A stretch of DNA of 64,000 nucleotides, from the NCBI GenBank assembly GCA_011754535.1, contig JAAQVN010000001.1, forward strand, positions 1,426,001 through 1,490,000. The letters are read 5' to 3'. Positions 10,136 to 19,201 of the stretch are shown here, piece after piece. Made by a program: the position numbers and the translations under genes. The notes beneath the pieces were generated by a model that saw only the letters and a program-made list of their open reading frames with translations, made no database searches and was not told the origin of the DNA. Within the stretch, counting starts at the first letter, position 1; each line of letters starts with the position of its first letter. Origin of the DNA: Enterobacter asburiae. GTDB lineage: Bacteria > Pseudomonadota > Gammaproteobacteria > Enterobacterales > Enterobacteriaceae.

Positions 10136-10342
10136 GCCAAAGGCCACAAATTAACTATTGATAAGTAAACTGTTAACTTTTTTGTAACTTAATTACGGCG
10201 GAAGTGTAAATATTCACTAAATGGATAAAAATAAGTGGTCGGATGAGTAGTAAAATTACACGCAAAGCGATATTATTTTATCCAGGTCACAGATTTCACA
10301 TTTTCCGGAGAAGGTTTCCGGCCAACTACAGGGGAGAAAAAT
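10136..10342. promoter_or_regulatory. Divergent kdpF/ybfA intergenic region
   Basis: AT-rich spacer between the kdp operator and ybfA. It must contain the ybfA promoter, but no element could be assigned confidently. A GGGGAGA ribosome site lies just before the ybfA start. Confidence 0.4.
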
Positions 10343-10549
10343 ATGGATCTTTATAAAGAGTATCCGGCTCATATCGTGTTCATGCGTCGCACTTTCGCCG
10401 TAGTGGCTGGCGTGCTGGCCCTGCCGGTGATGCTGTTCTGGAAAGATCGTGCGCGTTTTTACAGTTATCTGCACCGCGTCTGGGCGAAAACCAGCGAAAA
10501 GCCGGTGTGGATGGATCAGGCCGAGAAAGCGACCTGCGATTTCTACTGA
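10343..10549 (+). CDS. ybfA: YbfA, small membrane-associated protein of unknown function
   Basis: A 68-residue protein that I recognise as YbfA (DUF2517) by sequence and by position next to kdp. It starts [20 protein letters not shown] and has one hydrophobic segment (about 17-35) flanked by basic residues, followed by a hydrophilic C-terminus. The function is not established. It starts at ATG 10343 behind GGGGAGA and is followed 22 bp later by a strong terminator, so it is a single-gene unit transcribed away from kdp. Confidence 0.93.
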   Translation: MDLYKEYPAHIVFMRRTFAVVAGVLALPVMLFWKDRARFYSYLHRVWAKTSEKPVWMDQAEKATCDFY

Positions 10550-10571
10550 AACGACGCTGACGCGTAGCTAT

Positions 10572-10606
10572 AAAAAAACCGCCAATAGCAATATGGCGGT
10601 TTTTTT
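10572..10606 (+). terminator. Rho-independent terminator after ybfA
   Basis: Perfect stem ACCGCCA / TGGCGGT with an A-run before and seven T after it, 22 bp downstream of ybfA. Confidence 0.93.
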
Positions 10607-10910
10607 GTCCCTCGGGATTCGCGGTCCGTTGGGTGGTCTTGCAGCCCCTACCCGGGATTTTTATCATACCCTCCTGTAATCAGATGGCAATCCCTCGAAG
10701 CCTTTATAAATTCCTAATTTTATTCGAGTATCTTACCTTTATAGCGGATGTTAATTATGATGCTGCGTCCCTTTCCGCCATCTCGCAAATGGGCATCGGT
10801 CCTGGGAAAGGTGTATTTACAGCCGTAAAGCAGCCCGCCTACCCGGGCTTGTGTCCACCGACTTATCACCGGTGGTGAACGGTGGAGCGGTTAGCTGCAG
10901 GGACCGCATA
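10607..10910. other. Non-coding spacer between ybfA and the small ORF
   Basis: About 300 bp without a recognisable gene. Open frames exist on both strands but show no family signature and no convincing ribosome site. Rhs-type sequences that occupy this position in E. coli K-12 are not seen. Confidence 0.4.
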
Positions 10911-11018
10911 ATGAAACGCTATTTTTGCATCGCGTTCATTGTCGCCAGCGTACTCGTTGTAAAGAGCGATGAACCGAATGTGTTTGTCGCTTTAACCACG
11001 ATAGCGCAGGACAAGTAG
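10911..11018 (+). CDS. Unassigned small protein, 35 residues, one hydrophobic segment
   Basis: ATG at 10911 opens a 35-codon frame, beginning MKRYFCIAFIVASVLVVKSD and ending TIAQDK, and stops at TAG 11018. AGGGA lies 7 bases upstream as a moderate ribosome site. A basic N-terminus followed by about 14 hydrophobic residues looks like a membrane anchor or uncleaved signal. A strong terminator starts within 10 bp of the stop codon, which supports a real transcription unit ending here. I do not recognise the protein; it does not match Hok, Ldr or Ibs toxins. It could also be a chance ORF inside a non-coding RNA. Confidence 0.45.
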   Translation: MKRYFCIAFIVASVLVVKSDEPNVFVALTTIAQDK

Positions 11019-11022
11019 CGTT

Positions 11023-11046
11023 AAGGCCGCCTTGAGCGGCCTTTTT
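11023..11046 (+). terminator. Rho-independent terminator before phrB
   Basis: The stem GGCCGC-CTTGA-GCGGCC followed by six T directly follows the small ORF. Confidence 0.92.
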
Positions 11047-11147
11047 TATTTCATCCCGTCTACACTTCATGGCAAAGTAGTTCAATGCATGCTTTTTCCT
11101 TTTACGGCATGCCCTTATGGACATAATGGATATTCGCCTGGAGTTTT

Positions 11148-12560
11148 ATGCCCACCCATCTGGTTTGGTTTCGCGCGGATTTGCGCGTACATGACAACAT
11201 CGCACTCGCGGCCGCTTGTCGCGCCAAAGACGCTAACGTATTGGCTCTGTTTATGGCTACGCCCGAGCAGTGGCGGCAGCACGATATGGCTCCGCGGCAG
11301 GCGGCTTACCTCAAATCCCATCTGAACGAACTGCAACGCGCGCTTGCCGAAAAAGGCATTCCGCTGATCTACAAAGTGGTCAGCGATTTTACCGCGCAGC
11401 TTCATATGCTGCAGGAGATATGTCAGCAGAACGGCGTTACGCATCTTTTTTATAACTACCAGTACGAACTGAACGAACAGCAGCGGGACCGCCAGCTGGA
11501 TAAAATGCTCGGAGAGGTGGTTTGTGAGGGATTTGATGACAGCGTGATGCTGGCACCGGGCAGCGTGATGACCGGCGGTCACGAAATGTATAAAGTGTTT
11601 ACGCCGTTTAAAAATGCTTTTGTTAAACGCCTGAAAGAGGCGCTGCCGGAGTGCGTACCTGCGCCCGCCGTCAGAGGGGAGGCTATAACCAATCTGCCTG
11701 AATTAACGTTTAGCTATCCCCAACAGGCATTTGATGAACTACTGTTTCCTGCCAATGAGAAGGCCGCTATTGCGAAGCTGCGCCAGTTTTGCAAACAGGG
11801 TGCGGGAGAGTACGACGCGCGCAGGGATTTCCCGGCAATTGAAGGGACAAGCCGTTTATCGGCAAGCCTGGCGCTGGGCGTGCTCTCTCCTCGCCAGTGT
11901 TTACATCGTCTTCTGGCCGAACAGCCGCAGGCGCTGGACGGAGGGGCGGGCTCGGTGTGGCTGAACGAACTTATCTGGCGTGAATTTTATCGCCATCTGA
12001 TGACGTATCATCCCGATCTCTGTAAGCATCGTCCGTTCATTCCCTGGACCGATAACGTCAAATGGCAGCACGATGAGGCACTTTTACAGGCCTGGCAAAA
12101 AGGGGAGACGGGCTTTCCGATTGTTGATGCCGCCATGCGCCAGCTAAATGAAACCGGATGGATGCACAACCGTCTGCGAATGATTACCGCCAGCTTCCTG
12201 GTGAAAGATCTGCTTATCGACTGGCGCGTCGGGGAGCGCTATTTTATTTCTCAGCTGATTGACGGTGACCTGGCGGCGAATAACGGCGGCTGGCAGTGGG
12301 CGGCCTCTACCGGCACCGATGCGGCTCCCTATTTCAGGATTTTTAATCCGACTACCCAGGGACAAAAATTTGATGCTAACGGCGACTTTATTCGCCGCTG
12401 GTTGCCCGCGCTCAGGAACGTTCCTGCAAAAGCGATCCACGACCCGTGGGCATGGGCGGATAAACAGGGCGTAAAGCTCGATTATCCCCGCCCGATCGTT
12501 GACCATAAACAGGCGCGCGTCGCCACGCTGGCGGCGTACGAGGCCGCACGAAAAGTTTGA
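11148..12560 (+). CDS. phrB: Deoxyribodipyrimidine photolyase (CPD photolyase)
   Basis: Repairs cyclobutane pyrimidine dimers in DNA using blue light, with FADH- as catalytic cofactor and a folate antenna. The 470-residue length fits class I enzymes (E. coli 472). The N-terminal photolyase fold starts THLVWFRADLRVHDN. The C-terminal FAD domain shows EGTSRLSASLALGVLSPRQC, the NELIWREFYRHL helix and the signature WQWAASTGTDAAPYFRIFNP. CCTGGAG precedes the ATG. In E. coli ybgA precedes it; here no ybgA is present. ybgI follows 10 bp later. Confidence 0.98.
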   Translation: MPTHLVWFRADLRVHDNIALAAACRAKDANVLALFMATPEQWRQHDMAPRQAAYLKSHLNELQRALAEKGIPLIYKVVSDFTAQLHMLQEICQQNGVTHLFYNYQYELNEQQRDRQLDKMLGEVVCEGFDDSVMLAPGSVMTGGHEMYKVFTPFKNAFVKRLKEALPECVPAPAVRGEAITNLPELTFSYPQQAFDELLFPANEKAAIAKLRQFCKQGAGEYDARRDFPAIEGTSRLSASLALGVLSPRQCLHRLLAEQPQALDGGAGSVWLNELIWREFYRHLMTYHPDLCKHRPFIPWTDNVKWQHDEALLQAWQKGETGFPIVDAAMRQLNETGWMHNRLRMITASFLVKDLLIDWRVGERYFISQLIDGDLAANNGGWQWAASTGTDAAPYFRIFNPTTQGQKFDANGDFIRRWLPALRNVPAKAIHDPWAWADKQGVKLDYPRPIVDHKQARVATLAAYEAARKV

Positions 12561-12570
12561 GAGAATGATG

Positions 12571-13314
12571 ATGAAAAACAGTGAACTGGAACGCCTGATT
12601 AACGAAAAGCTTAATACCGCCTCCTTCAGCGACTACGGCCCGAATGGCCTGCAGGTGGAAGGGCGCGAAACGGTGCAGAAAATCATCACCGGCGTGACGG
12701 CAAGCCAGGCGCTGCTGGATGAGGCGGTGCGTCAGGACGCCGATGCGGTGATTGTCCATCACGGCTACTTCTGGAAAAACGAATCGCCGATTATTCGCGG
12801 CATGAAGCGCAATCGCCTCAAAACGCTGCTGGCGAATGACATCAATCTGTACGGTTACCATCTGCCGCTGGATGCACATCCGGAACTGGGGAATAACGTC
12901 CAGCTGGCGCAGCTGTTGGGGATTACCGTAATGGGCGAAATCGAGCCGCTGGTGCCGTGGGGTGAACTGTCGATGCCGGTACCGGGCCTGGAGCTGGCTT
13001 CCTGGATCGAGGCGCGCCTGGGGCGTCATCCGCTGTGGTGCGGCGATACCGGGCCGGATAAGGTGAAGCGTGTGGCCTGGTGTACCGGCGGCGGTCAGGG
13101 CTTTATCGACAGCGCCGCGCGCTTTGGTGTCGATGCGTTTATTACCGGCGAAGTCTCCGAGCAGACGGTTCACTCTGCGCGCGAGCAGGGGCTGCATTTT
13201 TACGCGGCAGGCCACCACGCTACCGAGCGCGGCGGTATTCGCGCCCTCAGCGAGTGGCTGACGGAAAATACCGATCTTGATGTGACTTTTATTGATATTC
13301 CTAATCCGGCCTGA
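12571..13314 (+). CDS. ybgI: YbgI, NIF3-family dinuclear metal protein (GTP cyclohydrolase 1 type 2 homolog)
   Basis: NIF3-like protein that forms a toroid with a dinuclear metal site in E. coli; database names call it a GTP cyclohydrolase 1 type 2 homolog, but the in vivo role is unclear. The start at ATG 12571 (MKNSELERLI) gives 247 residues, equal to E. coli; a longer in-frame start inside phrB is not used. Metal-binding histidines are in VIVHHGYFW (about residues 60-70) and AGHHATERGG near the C-terminus, and the acidic ligand lies in HLPLDAHPELGN. It lies 10 bp after phrB and 14 bp before pxpB. Confidence 0.96.
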   Translation: MKNSELERLINEKLNTASFSDYGPNGLQVEGRETVQKIITGVTASQALLDEAVRQDADAVIVHHGYFWKNESPIIRGMKRNRLKTLLANDINLYGYHLPLDAHPELGNNVQLAQLLGITVMGEIEPLVPWGELSMPVPGLELASWIEARLGRHPLWCGDTGPDKVKRVAWCTGGGQGFIDSAARFGVDAFITGEVSEQTVHSAREQGLHFYAAGHHATERGGIRALSEWLTENTDLDVTFIDIPNPA

Positions 13315-13328
13315 TGAGAGGTAGTTAA

Positions 13329-13985
13329 GTGCAGCGAGCGCGTTGTTATCTTCTGGGTGAAACCGCAGTCGTTCTGGAGCTTGAACCGCCGGTTACGCTC
13401 GCCACGCAGAAGCGTATCTGGCGGCTGGCACAGCGTCTGCCCGACATGCCGGGCGTCGTTGAGGCCATTCCGGGTATGAATAATATCACGGTGGTGTTGC
13501 GTAACCCGCACACGGGGGCGCTGGATGCGATTGAGCGCCTGCAGCGCTGGTGGGAGGAGAGCGAAGCGCTGGAGCCTGAATCGAGGACGATTGAGATCCC
13601 GGTTGTTTATGGCGGTAAGGGTGGCCCCGATCTGCGCGTAGTAGCCGAACACTGTGGGCTCACGGAAAAGCAGGTTGTTGAACTGCACAGCTCGGTGGAG
13701 TACGTCGTCTGGTTTCTGGGTTTTCAGCCGGGCTTTCCGTATCTGGGCGGACTATCTCCCCGGCTGCATACCCCGCGTCGGGCCGAACCGCGCCTGAGCG
13801 TTCCCGCGGGAACGGTGGCGATTGGCGGTGAACAAACTGGAATTTATCCGCTTACCTCACCGGGTGGCTGGCAGCTTATCGGGCACACCTCCATGCCGCT
13901 ATTTGAACCGGGGCAGGATGCGCCGATCCTCCTGCAACCAGGTGATACCCTGCGCTTTATCCCGCAGAAGGAGGGGGTATGTTAA
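13329..13985 (+). CDS. pxpB: 5-oxoprolinase subunit PxpB
   Basis: Subunit of the ATP-dependent bacterial 5-oxoprolinase PxpABC, which opens the ring of 5-oxo-L-proline, a damage product of glutamine and glutamate, to glutamate. It was formerly YbgJ and resembles the allophanate-hydrolase/KipI family. It starts at GTG 13329 ([21 protein letters not shown] when read as Met) and has 218 residues as in E. coli. Family blocks include [25 protein letters not shown] and [15 protein letters not shown] [11 protein letters not shown]. The gene overlaps pxpC by 7 bp. Confidence 0.97.
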   Translation: MQRARCYLLGETAVVLELEPPVTLATQKRIWRLAQRLPDMPGVVEAIPGMNNITVVLRNPHTGALDAIERLQRWWEESEALEPESRTIEIPVVYGGKGGPDLRVVAEHCGLTEKQVVELHSSVEYVVWFLGFQPGFPYLGGLSPRLHTPRRAEPRLSVPAGTVAIGGEQTGIYPLTSPGGWQLIGHTSMPLFEPGQDAPILLQPGDTLRFIPQKEGVC

Positions 13986-14911
13986 CGCTTATTCGCGCGG
14001 GGCTTTACACCTCCGTTCAGGATGCCGGGCGCTTTGGCATGCGCCAGTCCGGCGTGAGCTACTGCGGCGCGCTCGATCGTCCATCTCTGGAGATTGCTAA
14101 CCTGCTGGTCGGCAACCCGGGCAGTACGGCGGCGCTAGAAATTACTCTGGGTCAGTGTGTGATTGAGTTTGGTCAGGAGACCTGGTTCGCCTTAACCGGC
14201 GCGGGCTGCGACGCGACACTGGACGGCAAAGCGGTGTGGACCGGCTGGCGCCTGCGGGCGAAGGCCGGGCAGCGCTTGACGCTCAAACGTCCGCTCCACG
14301 GCGTGCGTAGCTATCTTGCGGTGGCGGGGGGCATTGACGTGCCGGAGGTATTGGGGTCATCCAGTACCGATCAAAAAGCGGGCATCGGTGGACATGAAGG
14401 GCGCCTGCTGCGCGACGGGGATCGCCTGGCGATTAAGCCGTCAGCGCGCCATTTCTCCACCACGCAGGGCGTAAAACAGCTGCTGTGGGGGAACGTGATC
14501 CGCGCCTTGCCGGGACCGGAATATCAGGAGTTTGATGAGGCTTCTAAAGAGTCGTTCTGGCGCGCGCCGTGGAAGATCAGCCCGCAGAGTAACCGCATGG
14601 GCTACCGTCTGCAGGGGCAGCCGCTGACCCGCACGACGGACCGGGAGCTGCTTTCCCACGGCTTGCTGCCGGGCGTGATTCAGGTGCCAGGCAACGGGCA
14701 GCCCATCGTGCTGATGAACGATGCGCAAACCACCGGCGGTTACCCGCGCATTGCCTGTATTATCGACGCGGATCGCTACCATCTGGCGCAAATTCCTCTC
14801 GGCCAGCCGATTCATTTCGTACAGTGTTCGCTGGAGGAGGCGCTGAAAGCGCGGCAAGATCAGCAGCGTTATCTCGAACAGCTGGCGTGGAGGCTTGATG
14901 GTAAAGATTGA
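13979..14911 (+). CDS. pxpC: 5-oxoprolinase subunit PxpC
   Basis: Second 5-oxoprolinase subunit (formerly YbgK), of the biotin-dependent-carboxylase-like/KipA family, 310 residues. It starts [20 protein letters not shown] and contains [23 protein letters not shown] and [22 protein letters not shown], typical for the family. It overlaps pxpB by 7 bp and pxpA by 14 bp, indicating tight coupling of the three subunits. Confidence 0.97.
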   Translation: MLTLIRAGLYTSVQDAGRFGMRQSGVSYCGALDRPSLEIANLLVGNPGSTAALEITLGQCVIEFGQETWFALTGAGCDATLDGKAVWTGWRLRAKAGQRLTLKRPLHGVRSYLAVAGGIDVPEVLGSSSTDQKAGIGGHEGRLLRDGDRLAIKPSARHFSTTQGVKQLLWGNVIRALPGPEYQEFDEASKESFWRAPWKISPQSNRMGYRLQGQPLTRTTDRELLSHGLLPGVIQVPGNGQPIVLMNDAQTTGGYPRIACIIDADRYHLAQIPLGQPIHFVQCSLEEALKARQDQQRYLEQLAWRLDGKD

Positions 14912-15638
14912 TTTAAACGCCGATCTGGGGGAGGGCAGCAGCGCCGATGCGGAACTGATGACCCTGGTCTCCTCGGTCAATATCGCCTGCGGCTTTCACG
15001 CGGGGGATGCTCAAATCATGCTGGAGAGCGTGCGTAATGCCATTAAAAACGGCGTGGCGATTGGCGCTCACCCGAGCTTCCCTGACCGGGAGAACTTTGG
15101 CCGCACGGCGATGGATCTGCCCCCTGAGACGATCTACGCGCAAATGCTCTACCAGATCGGTGCGCTGAAGGCGATGGTGCGTGCTGAGCACGGCGTGCTG
15201 CGCCACGTGAAGCCGCACGGTATGCTCTACAATCAGGCGGCGAAAGATGCTGCTCTGGCGGACGCCATTGCCCGCGCGGTGCGGGACTGCAATCCGCAGC
15301 TGATTTTGGTGGGCCTGGCGGGCAGCGAGCTTATTCGCGCCGGAAAGCGGCTGGGGCTAACGACGCGCCAGGAAGTGTTTGCCGATCGGGGATACATGCC
15401 GGACGGCAGTCTGGTTCCGCGCACGCAGGCCGGTGCGCTGATTACTGATGAAGGCAAAGCGCTGGCGCAGACGCTGGAGATGGTGCGCGCCGGGCGGGTT
15501 ACCGCCGTGGATGGAACTTCGGCAATTGTTCAGGCCGATACGGTGTGTTTACACGGCGACGGTGAGCATGCGCTCCAGTTCGCGCGCCGCCTGCGGGCAG
15601 CGTTCTCTGAAGAGGGCATCCTCGTCAGCGCCGAATAA
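14898..15638 (+). CDS. pxpA: 5-oxoprolinase subunit PxpA (LamB/YcsF family)
   Basis: LamB/YcsF-family subunit (formerly YbgL) that is thought to act on the ring of 5-oxoproline together with PxpBC. I start at ATG 14898 ([15 protein letters not shown]), giving 246 residues; a TTG one codon upstream is possible but unnecessary. Conserved blocks are [54 protein letters not shown] and [10 protein letters not shown]. It is the last gene of the pxpBCA unit, with nei 19 bp downstream. Confidence 0.97.
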   Translation: MVKIDLNADLGEGSSADAELMTLVSSVNIACGFHAGDAQIMLESVRNAIKNGVAIGAHPSFPDRENFGRTAMDLPPETIYAQMLYQIGALKAMVRAEHGVLRHVKPHGMLYNQAAKDAALADAIARAVRDCNPQLILVGLAGSELIRAGKRLGLTTRQEVFADRGYMPDGSLVPRTQAGALITDEGKALAQTLEMVRAGRVTAVDGTSAIVQADTVCLHGDGEHALQFARRLRAAFSEEGILVSAE

Positions 15639-15657
15639 TGACGATAAGGACACAAAA

Positions 15658-16449
15658 ATGCCAGAAGGTCCGGAGATCCGCCGCGCGGCGGATAGCCTGG
15701 AGGCGGCGATAAAGGGCAAACCCCTGACCGATGTCTGGTTTGCTTTTCCTCAGCTAAAACCGTTTGAATCAGAGCTGGAGGGGCAGACGGTGACCCACAT
15801 TGAAACGCGCGGCAAAGCGTTGCTCACGCATTTTTCCCATAACCTGACGTTATATAGCCATAACCAGCTTTACGGCGTCTGGCGCGTGGTGGAGTCGGGT
15901 GAACAGCCGCAAACCACCCGCGTGCTGCGCGTCAGGCTGCAAACGGCGGATAAGGCGATCCTGCTGTACAGCGCGTCAGATATCGAAATGTTAACGCCGG
16001 AGCAACTGCTCACGCATCCATTTCTTCAGCGTGTCGGGCCGGACGTGCTGGACATGCGCCTGACGGCGAGCGACGTGAAGGCACGTCTGTTATCACCAAA
16101 ATTCCGCAACCGTCAGTTTTCCGGGCTGTTGCTCGATCAGGCGTTCCTGGCCGGATTAGGTAACTACCTGCGGGTGGAGATCCTCTGGGAAGTGGGGCTG
16201 GCGCCGCAGCACAAAGCCTCGCAGCTGAGCGATGAACAGCTGGAGGCGCTGTCGGAGGCGCTGCTGGATATTCCGCGGCTGTCTTACAACACGCGCGACG
16301 TGGTGGATGAGAACAAACATCACGGGGCGCTGTTCCGGTTCAAGGTGTTTCATCGGGCGGGTAAGAAGTGCGAGCGGTGTGGCGGGATAATTGAGAAGAC
16401 CACGCTCTCTTCACGACCGTTTTACTGGTGTCCTCGGTGCCAGACGTAA
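15658..16449 (+). CDS. nei: Endonuclease VIII
   Basis: DNA glycosylase/AP lyase of base excision repair that removes oxidised pyrimidines. The start is ATG 15658 (263 residues, the family length); an upstream in-frame extension is a shadow of pxpA. The catalytic N-terminal Pro after Met removal and the following Glu are present in [12 protein letters not shown]. The H2TH region is [19 protein letters not shown], and the C-terminal zinc finger C-x2-C-x16-C-x2-C ends in YWCPRCQT. A ribosome site, ATAAGGA, precedes it. The REP pair follows directly. Confidence 0.97.
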   Translation: MPEGPEIRRAADSLEAAIKGKPLTDVWFAFPQLKPFESELEGQTVTHIETRGKALLTHFSHNLTLYSHNQLYGVWRVVESGEQPQTTRVLRVRLQTADKAILLYSASDIEMLTPEQLLTHPFLQRVGPDVLDMRLTASDVKARLLSPKFRNRQFSGLLLDQAFLAGLGNYLRVEILWEVGLAPQHKASQLSDEQLEALSEALLDIPRLSYNTRDVVDENKHHGALFRFKVFHRAGKKCERCGGIIEKTTLSSRPFYWCPRCQT

Positions 16450-16453
16450 AAAA

Positions 16454-16526
16454 GCCGGGTGGCGGCTACGCCTTACCCGGCCTACATTTCGCACTTATAG
16501 GCCCGGCAAGCGAAGCGCCGTCGGGC
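16454..16526. repeat. REP/BIME-type palindromic repeat pair
   Basis: Two palindromic units (16454-16481, GCCGGGTGGCGGCTACGCC...; and 16501-16526, GCCCGGCAAGCGAAGCGCC...) in opposite orientation lie between the convergent ends of nei and gltA. This is the typical composition and position of enterobacterial REP elements. They may also stop transcription from both sides. Confidence 0.88.
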
Positions 16527-16533
16527 GTGTTTA

Positions 16534-17817
16534 TTAGCGCTTAATATCAGACTTAAAATCACGCTGCTCGTAGCCGGTATACAGCTGACGAGGACGAGCA
16601 ATTTTCATGCCTTCGCTGTGCATTTCGTTCCAGTGCGCAATCCAGCCCACGGTACGCGCCATGGCGAAGATCACGGTGAACATGGAAGACGGAATGCCCA
16701 TCGCTTTCAGAATAATGCCAGAGTAGAAATCGACGTTCGGGTAGAGTTTCTTCTCGATGAAGTACGGGTCGTTCAGCGCGATGTGTTCCAGCTCCATCGC
16801 CACTTCCAGCAGATCATCTTTGGTACCCAGCTCTTTCAGCACTTCGTGGCAGGTCTCACGCATGACGGTGGCGCGCGGGTCGTAGTTTTTGTAAACACGG
16901 TGACCGAAGCCCATCAGGCGGAAGGAGTCATTCTTGTCTTTCGCACGACGCACGAACTCAGGAATATGCTCAACGGTGCTGATCTCTTCCAGCATCTTCA
17001 GAGCCGCTTCGTTCGCGCCGCCGTGCGCCGGTCCCCACAGGGAGGCGATGCCCGCAGCGATACAGGCGAACGGGTTCGCGCCTGAAGAGCCTGCGGTACG
17101 GACGGTAGAGGTAGAGGCGTTCTGTTCGTGGTCAGCGTGCAGGATCAGAATACGGTCCATTGCGCGTTCCAGCACCGGGTTCACTTCGTACTCTTCGCAC
17201 GGCGTGGAGAACATCATGCGCAGGAAGTTACCGGCGTAGGAGAGGTCGTTACGTGGGTACACAAACGGCTGGCCGATGGAGTATTTGTAACACATCGCCG
17301 CCATGGTAGGCATTTTGGACAGCAGACGGAACGCCGCGATATCACGGTGACGCGGGTTATTCACGTCAAGAGAATCGTGGTAGAACGCCGCCAGCGCACC
17401 GGTAATACCGCACATCACCGCCATCGGGTGAGAGTCACGACGGAACGCATGGAACAGACGGGTAATCTGCTCATGGATCATGGTGTGACGGGTTACGGTG
17501 GTTTTGAATTCATCGTATTGCGCCTGCGTCGGCTTTTCGCCGTTCAGCAGGATGTAGCACACTTCCAGGTAGTTGGATTCGGTGGCTAACTGATCGATGG
17601 GGAAGCCGCGATGGAGCAGGATACCTTCGTCACCGTCAATGTAGGTGATTTTGGATTCGCAAGATGCGGTAGAGGTAAATCCAGGGTCAAAGGTAAATAC
17701 TCCTTTGGAACCCAGCGAACGGATATCAATAACATCCTGACCGAGCGTGCCTTTTAGCACATCCAGTTCAATAGCATCATCACCATTTAGGGTGAGTTTT
17801 GCCTTTGTATCAGCCAT
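16534..17817 (-). CDS. gltA: Citrate synthase (hexameric, type II)
   Basis: Condenses oxaloacetate and acetyl-CoA to citrate, the entry step of the TCA cycle. The 427-residue length equals E. coli. The N-terminal extension typical for NADH-inhibited Gram-negative enzymes is present ([22 protein letters not shown]). Active-site regions are visible: [13 protein letters not shown] and [12 protein letters not shown] (first catalytic His region), [13 protein letters not shown] (second His) and NVDFYSGII (catalytic Asp). It is transcribed away from sdhCDAB from a shared 653-bp control region. Confidence 0.98.
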   Translation of the reverse strand: MADTKAKLTLNGDDAIELDVLKGTLGQDVIDIRSLGSKGVFTFDPGFTSTASCESKITYIDGDEGILLHRGFPIDQLATESNYLEVCYILLNGEKPTQAQYDEFKTTVTRHTMIHEQITRLFHAFRRDSHPMAVMCGITGALAAFYHDSLDVNNPRHRDIAAFRLLSKMPTMAAMCYKYSIGQPFVYPRNDLSYAGNFLRMMFSTPCEEYEVNPVLERAMDRILILHADHEQNASTSTVRTAGSSGANPFACIAAGIASLWGPAHGGANEAALKMLEEISTVEHIPEFVRRAKDKNDSFRLMGFGHRVYKNYDPRATVMRETCHEVLKELGTKDDLLEVAMELEHIALNDPYFIEKKLYPNVDFYSGIILKAMGIPSSMFTVIFAMARTVGWIAHWNEMHSEGMKIARPRQLYTGYEQRDFKSDIKR

Positions 17818-18214
17818 TTACGGTCTCCTTAGCGCCTTATGCTTAAGACTGCTTTTACCGGATTTGCATTCAGCTGTTAATCACCGTTACCAGATTGTTA
17901 TTTGGCTTACCGCTCAGCTCACGAGGAGTAACCAGGGTACAGAGCTATGGCGCCTTGCAGGTAAACGAATGAAATATCAGTGAAACAACAGCAAATCAGC
18001 GTTTTTGCAGTCCGAATTATTCAAACCTGTATATCACTAATAACTGTCCTGATAACTTCGGTCAATACCATCACACTGTTACATAACTATTTGTCAGGTG
18101 AAAGAGAGACCTCATAACTTTTGCGCATTATATGCCTTTTCTGATGACGTTTGTAACAATATTGTTTAACATTTGTCAAATCAGATGATTAAAAATTAAA
18201 AAGATGTTGTTATC

Positions 18215-18228
18215 GTGACCCTGATCAC
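18215..18228 (+). promoter_or_regulatory. CRP-type site upstream of sdhC
   Basis: Perfect dyad GTGA-CCCTGA-TCAC, centred about 80 bp upstream of the expected sdhC transcription start. It agrees with CRP activation of sdh known in E. coli. Confidence 0.7.
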
Positions 18229-18266
18229 TGTTCCAGAGAAAACCCAACAAACTGTATGTAGGTTAA

Positions 18267-18295
18267 TTGTAATGATTTTGTGAACGGCCTATACT
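18267..18295 (+). promoter_or_regulatory. sdhC promoter
   Basis: -35 TTGTAA (18267-18272), 17-bp spacer and -10 TATACT (18290-18295). The surrounding sequence corresponds closely to the mapped E. coli sdhC promoter. Confidence 0.82.
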
Positions 18296-18470
18296 GCCGC
18301 CAGGTCTCCGGAACACCCTGCAATCCCGAGCCACCCAGCGTTGTAACGTGTCGTTTTAGCATCTGGAAGCAATGTTTTGCATGACGCGCAGTTATAGAAA
18401 AGGAACGCTGCTTGACCCGCATCGCAGTCCGGAGGAAGGAAACAATAAGAACAGCATGTGGGCGTTATTC

Positions 18471-18860
18471 ATGATAAGAAATGTGAAAAAACAAAGACCT
18501 GTCAATCTGGATCTGAAAACGATCCGGTTCCCCGTAACAGCAATAGCGTCCATTCTGCACCGTGTTTCTGGTGTGATTACGTTTGTGGCGGTCGGTATTT
18601 TGCTGTGGTTACTGGGCACCAGCCTCTCTTCCCCTGAAGGATTCCTCCAGGCTTCGGCCATCATGAACAGCTTCTTCGTGAAATTCATCATGTGGGGCAT
18701 TCTGACCGCGCTGGCATACCACGTCGTCGTGGGTGTTCGCCATATGCTGATGGACTTTGGCTATCTCGAAGAGACCTTCGAAGCCGGGAAACGCTCCGCA
18801 AACATTTCATTTGTGATTACTGTCGTGCTTTCACTTCTCGCAGGAGTTCTCGTATGGTAA
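18471..18860 (+). CDS. sdhC: Succinate dehydrogenase cytochrome b556 subunit
   Basis: Membrane anchor of succinate:quinone oxidoreductase; with SdhD it binds haem b and ubiquinone. The start is ATG 18471 ([20 protein letters not shown]), giving 129 residues as in E. coli; the longer upstream frame is leader sequence. Three membrane helices are visible. The haem-ligand helix contains [19 protein letters not shown] and the quinone-site Ser lies in SILHRVSGV. The gene overlaps sdhD by 7 bp. Confidence 0.97.
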   Translation: MIRNVKKQRPVNLDLKTIRFPVTAIASILHRVSGVITFVAVGILLWLLGTSLSSPEGFLQASAIMNSFFVKFIMWGILTALAYHVVVGVRHMLMDFGYLEETFEAGKRSANISFVITVVLSLLAGVLVW

Positions 18861-19201
18861 GCAACGCCTCCGCATTAGGACGCAACGGCGTACATGACTT
18901 CATTCTGGTCCGTGCTACCGCTATCGTTCTCACCCTTTACATCATCTATATGATCGGTTTCTTCGCGACCAGCGGCACGCTGACGTGGGAAATCTGGAGT
19001 GGGTTCTTCGGATCCGCCTTCACCAAAGTGTTCACCCTGCTGGCCCTGTTCTCCATCCTTATTCATGCCTGGATTGGCATGTGGCAGGTGTTGACCGATT
19101 ACGTTAAACCGCTGGCGATTCGCCTCCCGCTGCAGCTGGCCATTGTTGTTGCACTGGTGGTTTACGTTATTTATGGATTCGTTGTGGTGTGGGGTGTGTA
19201 A
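18854..19201 (+). CDS. sdhD: Succinate dehydrogenase membrane anchor subunit
   Basis: Second membrane anchor, 115 residues, three helices, with the haem ligand in [16 protein letters not shown]. The start ATG 18854 lies inside the end of sdhC; the ORF opened further upstream is a shadow. Its TAA shares a base with the ATG of sdhA. Confidence 0.97.
   Translation: MVSNASALGRNGVHDFILVRATAIVLTLYIIYMIGFFATSGTLTWEIWSGFFGSAFTKVFTLLALFSILIHAWIGMWQVLTDYVKPLAIRLPLQLAIVVALVVYVIYGFVVVWGV

Larger units (their letters stand above)
17818..18470. promoter_or_regulatory. Divergent gltA / sdhC control region
   Basis: This 653-bp AT-rich region separates the two TCA operons. On the minus strand a perfect TATAAT (18127-18132) lies about 310 bp before gltA, a plausible distal gltA promoter. 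On the plus strand the sdhC promoter and a CRP-type site are listed separately. The long sdhC leader (about 170 nt) matches the E. coli leader almost base for base near its end (GGAGGAAGGAAACAATAAG), including the unusual lack of a strong Shine-Dalgarno immediately before the ATG. Confidence 0.75.

Noticed and set aside
9944..10147. 67-codon frame instead of the 29-codon KdpF
   Set aside because: The extension covers the KdpE operator and promoter region and lacks a ribosome site; the GTG at 10033 has GGAGGT.
10911..11018. Type I toxin (Hok/Ldr-like) interpretation of the small ORF
   Set aside because: Length and hydrophobic start are compatible, but the sequence lacks the family residues and no antisense RNA promoter could be recognised.
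12499..12570. Upstream start of ybgI inside phrB
   Set aside because: The ATG at 12571 gives the conserved N-terminus MKNSELERLI and family length.
15448..15657. N-terminal extension of nei
   Set aside because: The enzyme needs Pro2 as catalytic nucleophile, so the start must be the ATG at 15658.
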